NCBI GenBank assembly: GCA_008477525.1
Contig: SPDT01000007.1
Span: forward strand, 5,766,001-5,830,000
Length of the DNA stretch: 64,000 bases
Direction: 5' to 3'
From: Hypomyces perniciosus
Lineage: Eukaryota > Ascomycota > Sordariomycetes > Hypocreales > Hypocreaceae
Shown: positions 1 to 10,800 of the stretch, one piece after another
How positions within the stretch are numbered: the first letter of the stretch is position 1
Layout of the letters: every line of letters starts with the position of its first letter
The notes under the pieces: generated by a model
The model's database searches: none
What the model saw: the letters and a program-made list of their open reading frames with translations, nothing else
What the model was told of the DNA's origin: nothing
Made by a program: the position numbers and the translations under genes

Positions 1-831
1 ATGATTCCCCCGGCTCGTCCGCATTGTCCATGTACCAGCGCTTTTCCAATAACCACCAGAAAGAAACCGTCTGGATCTATCTACCAATTGCGAAAAGAGA
101 TAGAGTCATCGCTCTTGGGTCTGGACAATCCGGATACGGAGCCTATATCCTAGTACGTATATATCACTAGTCAAAGTCAGCTTTAACTGACATGGATGTA
201 GGTTAGAACGGAATTGACAGGTGATGGGGTCTTTGGTACACCACGTCAATCAGCTAAGAACGATCAACTGCTGGACGCGGGTTGGCCAATCACCTTAATA
301 CATGGTGATTCTCCGGACAACGGATGTACTCCGTTCATAGGAGTTTATCGGCCAACTTCCTCACCATCTCTGCTCTCATTTGGGGGCTTCCAGGCTGAAG
401 AATTTGTGTCTGATCTCGACGGCATGTACTACTCATCTGCACCCCTGGACAACATTGCCCATACCCTGGTGTTTCGTCATACAGACACCGGACTATGCCT
501 AGGAATATTATTGCAGTACAAGAACGGTGGCGCATGTGCAGTTGGGCAGTGTCGTCTACATGTCGACCCAAGCGAGAAATATATAAACCCATCGAGAATT
601 TGCCTCCGCACTATTGATCAGCCAGCAAAAGGCCCAAAGCAAGCGGTTTGTAGATCTCATGTGACGTTCGAGAGAGATGACTATCGGAATCCTCATGATA
701 ACGATGGGTGGCAATGCCATTCATTGAATGGTGTCGTGAAATTCTGGTTCTCACCGTCGTCGACATGCATCGAGATACATGGTCGAAGCACCGGACTTTC
801 AACAGAAGAGTTACGGCCAATGGTTCCTTGA
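1..831 (+). CDS. 3' part of an uncharacterised fungal protein (partial at left edge)
   Basis: The reading frame is already open at base 3 and runs through an exon ending at 152. A 49-bp intron follows (153-201, GTACGT...TGTAG, branch-like TTAACTGAC). The second exon is 202-831 and ends in TGA. Splicing keeps phase 0. At least 259 residues lie in the window. The first Met inside the window is at base 30, but the frame continues upstream of it, so the real start may lie outside. The protein has no obvious signal peptide or membrane span. It contains several Cys residues and a GSGQSGYGAY stretch just before the intron. I do not recognise the family and assign no function. That it is a real gene rests on the clean intron and long open frame. 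Confidence 0.55.
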
Positions 832-1424
832 TTCACCCGCACCCCATGTCTGAGGTTCCCATATATGCCTGAGATTCCTCATCTAGTCTCTCAGTTCTTG
901 GGAAGTGTGATGGATTATGAAGGGGCAATGCTTCTGCATGGATGGCGAGTACAAAGTGATTGAGTGTGAGTGGTTCCCAAATGAACTACGAGCTTACAGA
1001 ACTACCGTTCCCTCTAGTCAGTGATCTATGGCTTACTGGGTCTCAAGGTCTCAAGGTTGTTTTTCTCACGTATTCTAGCTTGGAACAAGCTTGGCTCGTC
1101 TTCCTTTTGAGCTTGATACTTCACTTGTATCCTATCACCGAGAGTAAGGACATCAACTGCCCAATATCATCCACCAATCCAGCTCGACTAAAATTTCAGC
1201 AAAAGACGACTTTATATTTGGATATATTGACATCCCACGGGGCTACTTCTGTCACACATCAAGAGACAATTGACTAGAGAACTCCTGCTGTTTCTAGCTG
1301 CCTAAATACATGCATGCAAACTGACTGACTGATAAGGAGACGATGTGTCCACACAGCTGAATGTGAATTCGACTAATCGTCCCAGATTTGGTTGACCGAA
1401 TGATGGCCAACTGTTGTAGTTGGC
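832..1424. other. intergenic, between convergent genes
   Basis: This 593-bp stretch separates two genes transcribed towards each other. It should hold both 3' UTRs. A 105-codon frame on the plus strand (960-1277) has no recognisable features and I do not believe it codes. Confidence 0.5.
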
Positions 1425-4364
1425 TCACTCGCCGATGGATTCGTCCATGGAACTGGCGTTGAATCCGATGTTGGATTGAGCATGCCTAGCTGTGACTTCA
1501 GCGCCGTGCTTAAGAAGTAGTTCCTGAACTTCAGAGTTACAGGCCACAGCAATTGGCGTACGGCCCAAATCATCTGTCGATTTAACGTCGGCGCCTCTAA
1601 TAAGCAGCACCTTGACAGTATCCTTATACTCAGAAGCTGCAGCTAATGCAAGCGGTGTTCTGCCCTCATTATCTCTGGATTCAATATTGGCGCCTCTAAT
1701 AAGCAGCGTTGTGATATCATCTATACGCCTAGAAGCTGCAGCTAATGCAAGCGGTGTTCTGCCCTTATTATCTCTGGAGTCAATATTGGCGCCTCTATCG
1801 AGCAGCACGTTTATAGTAATCCGCCCAAACGTAGAAGCTGCAGTTAATGCAAGCGGTGTTCTGCCCTCATTATCTTTGGATTCAATATTGGCGCCTCTAT
1901 TAAGCAGCGCCTCGATAGCATCTATACGCCTAGAAGCTGCAGCTAATGCAAGCGGTGTTCTGCCCTCATTATCTCTGGATTCAATATTGGCGCCTCTATC
2001 AAGGAAGATGTTGACTAAATCCTTGTTCCTGTTGCGAACCGCCAAGCTGAGAGCAGTAAAACCATTTTCATTCTGAGATTCCAAGTCGACGCCCTTCTGA
2101 AGTAGCAATTGAGCCATGGCGAGGTGTCCTTGTTCAGCAGCCCTTAAGAGTGCAGTCATGCCTTTCTCGTCCTTGACTTCCAGATCGGCGCCCTTGTTTA
2201 TCAATAGCTGGATACAAGCTTCGTGTCCCTCGTTTACCGCTAACATGAAGGGCGTCACGCCCTTGTCATCTTGCGTGTCGGGTTCCGCGCCATGATTGAG
2301 TAGTAGCTCAGCAATAGAGAGATGGCCTCTGTCAGTTGCAATTGAAAGAGGTGTGCTGCCTCCGTCGCAGCGACTGTTTACATTGATGGATCCGGTCTCA
2401 ATGAAAATTCTGGCAATATCCTCGTGTCCTTCACAGGCGGCCACATACAGTGGCGTAACATACTTTTCATTGAATGTATCCAAGTACACGCCGTGTTTGA
2501 TCAACAGCTTCGCGCAAATGTTGTACCCCTTAGAAGCGCAAATGAATATCCCCGCGCGAGCTAGATGGTCTTTCCTTTGCATGTTTGCCTCCATCTCCAG
2601 AAGGGCGCGCACAACCTCGATCCAGTTGTTCGTGACAGCGAGAGGAAGTGCCATATGTAGCTCTTTGGATGTGAAGGCCCCTTTCCTTATGAAACAAAGG
2701 TTGTATAATGCTTCTGTCTGTCCCTCTTGATCTGAGGCCTTAAGAGCGTTGAAAAACTGTTCATGATAATGGCGATTTGCTTGGACCGAATCCAAGTCCG
2801 TAGGTATTGGGCTGATCTTTCGGCTAATCGCCTCATAGCAGCTTATAGCCTCCATCGTCTGCGAGCTATTGCTACTGCCACCAAAGGTCTTGACCATCCA
2901 CTCAATGCCAGCAATTCCAAATTTGTAACGAGCGTTCTCAGAATATTGCGCAAGCGAGTAACGATAAAACTCCCCTGTCGCCCACAATGCTCTGGCAAAG
3001 ACTTCCCCTTTGCTTGAGGAGAATCGAGAGCAGGCCCATTGCAGGATAGTCTCTCCTCGTTCCCACTGCGACTTCTGACGGTAAGCCGTAGCTGTGTCAA
3101 TGACTGCATCCACCAAGTCGCTCGGGTCTGGTGACGGCAATTTCTCTCGCAATGCAGGAATAATGCATAATAACGCATCAGAATAGGAACCCAATCTGCT
3201 CTTGACAAATGACTCCGCAATCTGGCTCACCATCTTATTTTCTAGACGAATTATGCCAGCGTTCTCGGCCATGACAATCTCACCAACATCCAGAAAGTTT
3301 GTTAGTGATGCTATTAGGCTGGCAAAGAGTTCTTGTGTGCAACACTCAACAAGTGATGTATCCATTGATGAAAGTCGGAGTACTTGGGCTCTGATTCTGA
3401 CAGGCAGTTCGTCTTTTGCATTCGGCGACTCGGTTGGTGCAGATGGTGATGTTGAAGGGACTATATCCTGGCATACAGCATTCCATCCGCAAAACCGCCA
3501 AATGAATTTGCTCGAAGATGTTTCGCCTTGTGGTAGGGTTTGTAGCTCATTTGCGACTTGCTTGGTTCCTTTGTCGTCAGATCGCCACAGAGTGGCGAGG
3601 CCATGTAAACTGCGGCCGTCGTGAGCCAAGATGCGTTCATCAAAGTTCACAGCGCTGGGTCCAAGCCAGAGATCCATTTCGCCTTGTATGTTGCTAGCTT
3701 TGTTATGCCAGCTTTCATCATCAAGCCCAGAAGCGATGATTCTCTCCATGTTGACGGTTTCGGCTGGGGAGATTGACTGGATAGAGTCAATATCATCTCT
3801 CGCCAAGCGTCCATCGGAAATCAAGGTCCACATCCAGAGTCCCAAGATAGCTTCAATTTGTGATGAGTTCACTGTCCAGCCTGCTTGCAGAGAAGAACGT
3901 GGTGGCCGTAGATCAACGGCAATTTGCTGCTCTAAATCACCTGAACGATCTTTGCCAAAAGGAGAGGCTCGTAGTTGAAGTTTAATGTTGCCCTGAGGAG
4001 GCCTGGAGATCAGGTCCCTGGCAACCAGGCAGATGGCTGCGGCCAGGTCTCGTGCTTTGACGCGGACTTTCACGTACCCATCTTTCCACACCTGATAGCC
4101 TGAGAACTTGTCTCTGGGAGCTTCAGGGGGTAAATGGCCTGTTAGGTGGGCAAGCCTTTGTCGAACTCGAAGCAACGTGTCAAAGCTCTCTTTCTCCGTG
4201 TTTCTTGTTGTTTTGGAAGAAGTGGTAGGGTGAACCAACGTTTGGCTTTTGGAATTTTCAGCGTTGCTGCAGCTTTGGGTGTTTGGTGTGTTTTCGGATG
4301 ACAACTCGCCAGCGGATGAAGATGAGACCGTCTTCTCCTCCTTTTTGCTATCATCTACAGCTTC
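1425..4364 (-). CDS. ankyrin-repeat protein (C-terminal portion of a split membrane-ankyrin gene)
   Basis: The frame is open from 4364 down to the stop at 1425, about 980 codons. The first in-frame ATG is only at 3833, about 150 codons into sequence that looks conserved, so this cannot easily be a self-standing gene. Residues roughly 60-550 are a non-repetitive region that includes VRVKARDLAAAICLVARDLI. The C-terminal 420 residues hold about 12 ankyrin repeats, with signatures such as GRTPLALAAAS and LLLxxGAD. Repeats 8-11 are nearly identical at DNA level. Ankyrin arrays bind proteins and the partner is unknown. The upstream membrane ORF (4422-5633) is in the same frame. From memory, fungal proteins exist that join these two parts in one chain. 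The pair is therefore either one gene interrupted by stops or, less likely, two genes or an unrecognised intron. Confidence 0.7.
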   Translation of the reverse strand, partial: EAVDDSKKEEKTVSSSSAGELSSENTPNTQSCSNAENSKSQTLVHPTTSSKTTRNTEKESFDTLLRVRQRLAHLTGHLPPEAPRDKFSGYQVWKDGYVKVRVKARDLAAAICLVARDLISRPPQGNIKLQLRASPFGKDRSGDLEQQIAVDLRPPRSSLQAGWTVNSSQIEAILGLWMWTLISDGRLARDDIDSIQSISPAETVNMERIIASGLDDESWHNKASNIQGEMDLWLGPSAVNFDERILAHDGRSLHGLATLWRSDDKGTKQVANELQTLPQGETSSSKFIWRFCGWNAVCQDIVPSTSPSAPTESPNAKDELPVRIRAQVLRLSSMDTSLVECCTQELFASLIASLTNFLDVGEIVMAENAGIIRLENKMVSQIAESFVKSRLGSYSDALLCIIPALREKLPSPDPSDLVDAVIDTATAYRQKSQWERGETILQWACSRFSSSKGEVFARALWATGEFYRYSLAQYSENARYKFGIAGIEWMVKTFGGSSNSSQTMEAISCYEAISRKISPIPTDLDSVQANRHYHEQFFNALKASDQEGQTEALYNLCFIRKGAFTSKELHMALPLAVTNNWIEVVRALLEMEANMQRKDHLARAGIFICASKGYNICAKLLIKHGVYLDTFNEKYVTPLYVAACEGHEDIARIFIETGSINVNSRCDGGSTPLSIATDRGHLSIAELLLNHGAEPDTQDDKGVTPFMLAVNEGHEACIQLLINKGADLEVKDEKGMTALLRAAEQGHLAMAQLLLQKGVDLESQNENGFTALSLAVRNRNKDLVNIFLDRGANIESRDNEGRTPLALAAASRRIDAIEALLNRGANIESKDNEGRTPLALTAASTFGRITINVLLDRGANIDSRDNKGRTPLALAAASRRIDDITTLLIRGANIESRDNEGRTPLALAAASEYKDTVKVLLIRGADVKSTDDLGRTPIAVACNSEVQELLLKHGAEVTARHAQSNIGFNASSMDESIGE
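1632..2030 (-). repeat. four near-identical 99/102-nt ankyrin-coding units
   Basis: Units begin at 1632, 1731, 1833 and 1932, at spacings of 99, 102 and 99 nt. This equals one 33-34-residue ankyrin repeat each. Long stretches are identical between units, including the segment that encodes GRTPLALAAAS on the minus strand. The low divergence points to recent tandem duplication or gene conversion. Confidence 0.9.
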
Positions 4365-4424
4365 TCACTGTCCGGTAATATGCTAGAGTGGTTTTTCTTC
4401 TCTAGAAATGTGATTTGATAGCTA
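4365..4424 (-). other. three in-frame stop codons between membrane and ankyrin ORFs
   Basis: Read on the minus strand in the frame shared by both neighbours, stops occur at 4424-4422 (TAG), 4385-4383 (TAG) and 4367-4365 (TGA). The codons between and after them read as ordinary coding sequence. Each stop is one C-to-T or G-to-A change from a sense codon. No good GT donor was found just before the first stop. See the finding on this locus. Confidence 0.75.
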
Positions 4425-5633
4425 GTCTAGCTCATATCCCGAAACCACATCTGGGATATTTGCTAGCTTGTTCGCATCGTTCCCGAGTCGTCGCATACGA
4501 AGCAAGCCACGCAAAATACTCATAACAACGGTGACTCCGAGTTGAGCCAGAGACACCCAGGCCGTCATTCCACGAAGGCCAATAAATTGCACGATGTATC
4601 CAACCAACAGTGACATGACGGCAAAATATGTATACAGCTCGAACTTCTTATAGAGCTTCTTGTCCGATTTCTTCTGCGACGACATCCACCCGAGAGGTTC
4701 TTCATCTGTATTTTCGCAATACGCAAAAGGGTCGAAGCTTTGGTCCCCAATAACTTGCGGACCCGGTTGAAGCCAGAGAAGACGTGGTCGATACTTTGAC
4801 TCAATATTGTTTCGCAGAAAATAACGCTCTCGGGTCGTTTCCCCGATGAGATACGCACAAAACCATGTGCCGCTGCACATGATGATTGTGCCAGCAATGA
4901 ACATGACCGGTGCGTAATTTCGTGATGCGGAATCTGCTCCGTTAAGATTCCACCCGAGAAGCCATGCACCAGCGCCAGCCAGTGTGACAACACCGCCTTG
5001 TAGTATGAAGCCAATGGCTGCAATAGAAAAGAAGACCCATTTTGGTTGTTGTTTGATGCCGATGTTGAGTGACAAGTTCGGGTTGGGGGCGAATGTGTTA
5101 TCGCTGTCGCCATCACTGTGTTTGACTTCTCTCCAACCATGTGTTGCAGGCTCTGGACGGTTCTGAAAATAATACCTAGATATTGACAGTTCTTTCTCGG
5201 GATCGTCATGGCGCTGATCTTCATGGGGCGGGGTATAAACCAGTTCGAGGATATTTGGGCGACCCAGAACGCGAGTGATACTGCCTCTGTTGAACAGTTC
5301 GCAGACGTCTCGGCTGGTAGATGTACACAGCTCAGCCTCAACTGCACCATCTCCTTCCTGAGATCTGCCGATAAAGGCACGAAGTGACGGCTTTCCGCAA
5401 ACTCGGATCGTGGAGACAATCGTGGTAAGAATCCCTATAGGGGCCATGGCGAAGATGAAGTAGTCTAGGAAAGACGTGCTTTCGCTGAGGTATTGCTTGG
5501 TCATATATTCCCCAAAAAGAGTGAGAAGAGGGCCTATGTCTGTGGCCAAGTTGTTGGTGAAGTCGGACAGGTCATCCGCTTTGACCGTGACTAACACGGT
5601 CGTCCATAGAACGATGAGACAGCGCCAAGTCAT
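4422..5633 (-). CDS. polytopic membrane protein (N-terminal portion of the split membrane-ankyrin gene)
   Basis: Starting at the ATG at 5633 gives 403 residues. Upstream in-frame sequence to 5741 has no ATG and was excluded. The N-terminus (MTWRCLIVLWTTVLVTVKA) looks like a cleaved signal peptide. It is followed by DDLSDFTNNLATDIGPLL and a hydrophobic segment near FIFAMAPIGILTTIV. A cytosolic-looking segment rich in acidic residues follows, then a helix pair around residues 210-270, then two more helices near residues 345-385. The chain ends ...SGYELD followed by TAG. From memory, the motif AELCTSTSRDVCELFNRG is conserved in large fungal proteins that continue into a central domain and ankyrin repeats. 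Function is unknown. Confidence 0.75.
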   Translation of the reverse strand: MTWRCLIVLWTTVLVTVKADDLSDFTNNLATDIGPLLTLFGEYMTKQYLSESTSFLDYFIFAMAPIGILTTIVSTIRVCGKPSLRAFIGRSQEGDGAVEAELCTSTSRDVCELFNRGSITRVLGRPNILELVYTPPHEDQRHDDPEKELSISRYYFQNRPEPATHGWREVKHSDGDSDNTFAPNPNLSLNIGIKQQPKWVFFSIAAIGFILQGGVVTLAGAGAWLLGWNLNGADSASRNYAPVMFIAGTIIMCSGTWFCAYLIGETTRERYFLRNNIESKYRPRLLWLQPGPQVIGDQSFDPFAYCENTDEEPLGWMSSQKKSDKKLYKKFELYTYFAVMSLLVGYIVQFIGLRGMTAWVSLAQLGVTVVMSILRGLLRMRRLGNDANKLANIPDVVSGYELD

Positions 5634-6378
5634 GACGGCTGTATTATCAGAGGGTACTTTATAAATTCGCTTGAATAAGAAAGCAATAGAGCAGTTTAAA
5701 ATTATAGCGTTATTGCTGATTATGAAGTATAGGTGAAACAAGATTTAGATCAGGTCGCCTTGGGCATCTTAAAGAGCATGTAAGTGGTGGACAAAAAAGA
5801 GAGACTACAAAAGACAAATATCCTCGAAGGGGGTCTCTATTTTATTGTCACCCGCTCGGCATGTGTGCCCAACACTGCTGCCCATGTACACATGTTGTCA
5901 GAAGTGGGTATACCAGCTTGGGTGCATAAGAAGCTAGCTCTTCTCCCTCTGCTTGGCTCTCGCAGAAGAGTGAAAAATAACTAGTAATAATGTAATTGTA
6001 ATTCTAGATATAATAGAGACATGGCTGGTTTTGGTACTATACTACAACAGTGACTCCTAATACTATAGGATTCAATTACCTAGCGGCATATGTATGTTTT
6101 TTGCCGTTTCTGCCTGTCTCTCACTTGAGAGTGAAGCTGGAGGTTAATTGATAATTGTTTACTAAATTTCGTCTCATACTTAAGCGTTATGCTGGTAGGT
6201 GGAACTATGACGTGATTATAACGGGAGGGTTTTTATGCTTATGTTGATCTACCCCCTCCCTCCCCCCACCATCATATGAATATCTATCTTATCATCAACA
6301 TCAACACCACACACAGCATCACCGACTTGACGCCATTCATTCGTTGGTTTTCTCTCAAGACTCCGAATTCGCATCACA
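5634..6378. promoter_or_regulatory. shared upstream region of divergent genes
   Basis: This 745-bp region lies between the start of the membrane protein (minus) and the GT8 gene (plus). It is AT-rich in the middle. A pyrimidine-rich run of C and T lies at about 6250-6271, just before the GT8 leader, as often seen near fungal transcription starts. No gene was recognised. Confidence 0.4.
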
Positions 6379-7390
6379 ATGGCGGCAAAGAAACGCGCCG
6401 TCGATTCAGACAAAGGCTAGTCGCTCCTATCCCTCTCACACATCACCCTCTCTTCTAACTCCAACTACAGTCTGGACGACACTCATCACCAACCTCGACT
6501 ACCTCCCCGGCCTCCTCACTCTCCACTACTCCCTCCAGCGCGTCGGCTCCAAATACCCTCTCGTTGCCCTCTATACAGATACCTTCCCACCTGCTGGCCA
6601 TGCCGCCCTCGCTGCCCGCGGCATCCCCTCTCAGGCAATCCCTTACCTCCTCCCCACCAAGAGCAAAGACTACTCCAACGACCCGCGCTTCTACGACTGC
6701 TGGAGCAAACTCGTGCCCTTCTCCCTGACAGAGTACTCCCGCATCGTCCAACTCGACTCCGACATGCTCGTCCTGCGCAACATGGACGAGCTCATGGATA
6801 TCCCTCTCGACGCTCCCGAACTCAGCGAAACAGGCGACATATCCATCAGCAAGCGCGTCTTCGCCGCCGGCCACGCCTGCGTCTGCAACCCGCTCAAGAA
6901 ACCGCACTACCCCAAGAACTGGATCCCCGAAAACTGCGTCTTCACCTCCCAGCACTCCGATCCGGACACCGCCCAAACCACCGGCGCCGACCCAGCCGTC
7001 GGGCCCCTCGGCTTCATGAACGGCGGCCTGCAAGTCGTCAACCCTTCGTCCGTGCTGTACTCGCAAATCCTCGCGCACATGGAAGCCGATGCCGCAAACA
7101 TGGACTTTGCGGACCAATCCCTGCTATCCGACCTATACCGCGGGCGCTGGGTCGCCCTCCCGTATATCTACAACGCTCTCAAGACACTGCGCTGGCCAGG
7201 TGTACATGAGGCCATATGGCAAGACAACCAGGTCAAGAATATCCACTACATCCTCAGCCCAAAGCCCTGGGACGAAATCGATTCCAACGGTGAGTGGACC
7301 GGGAAGGAGGAGTCGCATAAGTGGTGGATCGACGCAAACCGCGAAAGAAAAGCCGCCGAGAAGGACAAAGGCATTGACGACGGTTTCTGA
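6379..7390 (+). CDS. glycosyltransferase family 8 protein (galactinol-synthase/glycogenin-like)
   Basis: Two exons, 6379-6415 and 6471-7390, give 318 residues. The 55-bp intron begins GCTAGT and ends ACTACAG. A GC donor is needed because no GT gives a frame joining MAAKKRAVDSDK to VWTTLITNLDYLPGLL, which is the conserved beginning of this family. The catalytic core has QLDSDMLVLRN, where the DSD is the DxD nucleotide-sugar/Mn2+ site. Later come GFMNGGLQVVNPS and NIHYILSPKPWDE, typical of GT8. The enzyme should transfer a sugar from a UDP-sugar in the cytosol. There is no signal peptide or membrane span. The exact acceptor cannot be told from sequence. The 3' end faces ATG2. Confidence 0.88.
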
Positions 7391-7898
7391 GTAAGTAACC
7401 AAACTTGCAATAGACACAATTTCACTCATGTATAAATGGGCCTCGGTTGTAGATTGTAGTAGTATATAATAGAGTATCCCATTCGCGCAAGCGCTTCGTC
7501 TATCTTGCTGCAGCCATCATTCTGTATACCTACACCAAGTTGTTATTCCTTCCAAGCCACGCTAATAATAAAAGGAAAATTCGGAGCGCACAATCATTCT
7601 GTTCAGATATAAACCAAAAAGGGGGGAATGAAGACCACCCAGACTCCCCGCCAACAAAAAAGGTGGCACAATAAAAAAGTCAACGTGATAACCTATTGCA
7701 CTCCATGAGAGTCCGGCCAAAATAATCCAACTTGTGCAAAGGGTCTAATGGTATATGGAGATGTGTCATTAGAAGAATGACAATCATCAGAAAAGCAAGC
7801 TTTTTATGCTTGTGAATGTTATTTTTTTTCATCGGTTATATCGTTTCCAAAATTCGTCGATGCTCAAGGTCTGTGAGTTGAGCAATCCGCAGATGCAA
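7391..7898. other. intergenic between convergent 3' ends
   Basis: These 508 bp hold the 3' flanks of the GT8 gene and ATG2. There are A-rich runs (about 7656-7676) and a T run near 7822, suitable for polyadenylation. No gene was seen. Confidence 0.5.
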
Positions 7899-10800
7899 TC
7901 AATGTTTCTTGTATTTCTGTAAAATCGTTAGCACACAGCTGATGATATTAGTAGATTAGGGTTGTAAAATCGACGTACCTCATCAATCCTTCTCTGGTTG
8001 TGCGGATCCATAGCATTCGTCGCTCCCATCAGTGTCTGACCTATGGCTTTCGTAACACCAACAGCTGGTCTAAAGATGATGGTCGGCGCTCTCCTCAAGA
8101 CGGCTCTGGCAGCACCGCTGGCTGATTGACTCTCCATGACCTCCCCTGGTACGGCAATGATAGCATCTCTTGCAAGGTTGACGTCCCTGGCCAACGATCG
8201 ATAGCCACCACGGATGCCTTGTATCACTCCAGTCGGCTGATCCGCATACAGCGAGATTTGCTTCTTCTCTTCGGGGTCCAGATCGTCATCTTCCCAGTTG
8301 CCCTCTGCCTCGCGCCGCTCGCTGAGCATCTCCTCCGCACCCTGAAGAGCATACTGCGTGCCAACCGCAAGCTTGGCGCCAAGCTTCACCAGCTCCGTAC
8401 CAGTGGTGCGAGCAAACGCAGCTGCTCCCTTGGATATGCTTCGGATGACACGGCCATCCTTCTGATACTCCTTCAGGGGAATCTCCACCAAGTCCTTGAA
8501 CCCACTACCAATGTTAACCAGAGATCTCACTGGGGCAAGACCAGCTACAACACCGGGAAGCTGATTGTTTCTGACGTCTGGCATCCAAATGTCGTTCAGC
8601 GTCTTACCAAGACGGTCAAATCCAGAAATGCCATAAATGATCACATGCCGCAAGACCATTCTTGACTCTTCAAGAACAATAAAGTTCATGAACTCGGTCG
8701 TATGTCCTGATCGAAGACCAGCATAGTCGACCCTCTTGGGTTTGAAGTCGAGCTTGACAGCTACGTCATTCACTTCTGCTCTCTGGAGAAACGGGACATC
8801 ACTTGGCGACGAATGCACAGGTATGCTGTCGTCCTTGAACTCGAAGAACCGAGTGATAAAATCGAGAGCATCTTGGTCCACATGGAGCCTCAGGGGTAAC
8901 ACTGTTGCCCGGAGAACAATTTCCGAAGCACCCAACTCGGGGAGCGGCTTCACATTCAGGAGTTCAAGGTGCACCATGCTGGTGCCCATCTCACGCTCTC
9001 CTTGATCTCGGTCATATGTTGCAAATTTCTTCCACGTCGACGTCGGAACGTGGTCGAAAATGTCAAGGGTTTGAATCCGTACATCAATGCTACTTTGGGT
9101 CTCTCCAACGCCAGGTGGGAACGCCACCAAGTCGACATTGACACCTTGCAGTTCGAATGTGATCTTATGGTGCCTACTTCGCTGAAGCTTCAGACGCCGA
9201 GACTTAGGGTGGCCACGACGGATTGTCCGATTCGTCGTTGCTGTCACCGCAGTGGTGGCAATCGATTCCGTTTCGGTAGCGTTATCATTTAGACCTTCAT
9301 TGATTGCCCGAGACAGCTCCTGCGGGTCACGATTCGCTGGAATTCCGATGTAGATCGAATTGAATAAGAAGTCACCAATGGTTTCCTCGTCTTCAATCTC
9401 TTCCTCATAGACTTGCGGCCTGCTGAGTCTTGCCTGGCGCTCATACGCCTTCGTCTCCACATCATGAACCGCTTTACTGATCACATCTCGAGTATGAGCC
9501 CAGTCATAGCCATCGAAGAGATTCCAGATGAGATGGACATCTCGTACTGAAACCTTCAGGGGGCTGCGCTTCACAAGATTGGGCGGGGCTTTGTCATATG
9601 TGTTTTTGTTCGAGTTCCAGACCTTGGCGGTATGCTCCTCGACAGGGCCCCGGTTGTAAAAGTCCTCGTGAATGACCAAATCTTCGCTGTCTTCTGATAG
9701 ATAGCTGGGAGACGGATTGAGCCCACCAATCAGAACACCTTCATTCGTATCCTGCATTCGTGTTGTCCCTTGGGAAATGCCGGAGAGTTTCATGGCATCG
9801 AATATCTCTTCTCCCTCTCCTTCTAGCTCGTCTCCGTAGAATTGTGACTCGATGCGCAAGGAGCCATCGCTTCCAAACTCGACATCAGATCCACTGCCTG
9901 CCATCTCCTGAGCTCCAGCAAAATCCTGATCAAAATCGTACTCGCCTTCCGGCCTTCCAAATGCCTCAGCCGAAATAGAAGCTAGCAAATCTTGCACGGG
10001 AACTACATTGGTCCTGTATTTGTTCTCCTTGCTTGGCGGAGTCGGAGGTGAAAGCGCATTTGCCAAGGTGATCAGCGTCTGAGTGGAGTCGGCGCAGGTT
10101 TCCAGGACCAAGAGATCGTCTCGGACCTCAATTTCGACTTGCTTGTCCCCATCTGGCCCAGGCGCAACATTGACAACAATCTTGGCGGACGACATGTAAC
10201 AAATGTCCACGAAGCCTCGGGTACATATCTCAATAATCTGGGGCGATACCGAGGAGGATGACCGGCGTCTTGGATTCATAGGAGGATGATCTACTGAGCT
10301 TTGAGAAGCGTCATCAGTCAGCAAGATTGACGCTTTGTTGATATCGAGAGTTATCTTAGTAACTTCATCCTTTGGAAGAACGACCGCTAGATGAGCATCT
10401 GTGAATGCTAGAATCATCTTGGATTTCTGGTTGAGTGGGTTGAGTCCAAAAAGACAGTCCCTGAATTCCACGTCAAGAGTCATCGGCTTGCTTGGCTTCG
10501 ATGCTTCGGTAGGTGATTGAGGCTGCCGTGCCAAGGCTGTATGAGCCTGACCACCGAGATTCGCTACTGACGCGGTGAGGCTCTCTTCAAAGTCCTGAGG
10601 TGTGGCGTCACTCGCCAGGCCAAGGAGATCCATGATTGTTGGCACTCGGTACTCGATACTAAGATCCTGCAGCTTCAACTTGATGACAGGCTCAATCTCA
10701 TCGCCAATCATCCTAGCCATGATAACGGGCCCTCTATTGGCAATTTCTGCAGATGGGAAAAGGATTGACGAGCTGATGAGCTCCTCAGTCCTGTTACGCC

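Noticed and set aside
960..1277. Plus-strand 105-codon frame between two genes
   Set aside because: No conserved features and no clear splice sites. It lies in a 3' flanking region.
1612..2076. Plus-strand open frame of 154 codons across the ankyrin repeats
   Set aside because: It is the antisense shadow of the repeated ankyrin units. Its own repeats follow from the DNA repeats.
6455..7117. Minus-strand open frame of 220 codons over the GT8 gene
   Set aside because: It is antisense to a clear GT8 coding exon. The Val/Gly/Glu-rich composition reflects GC-rich codons of the real gene.
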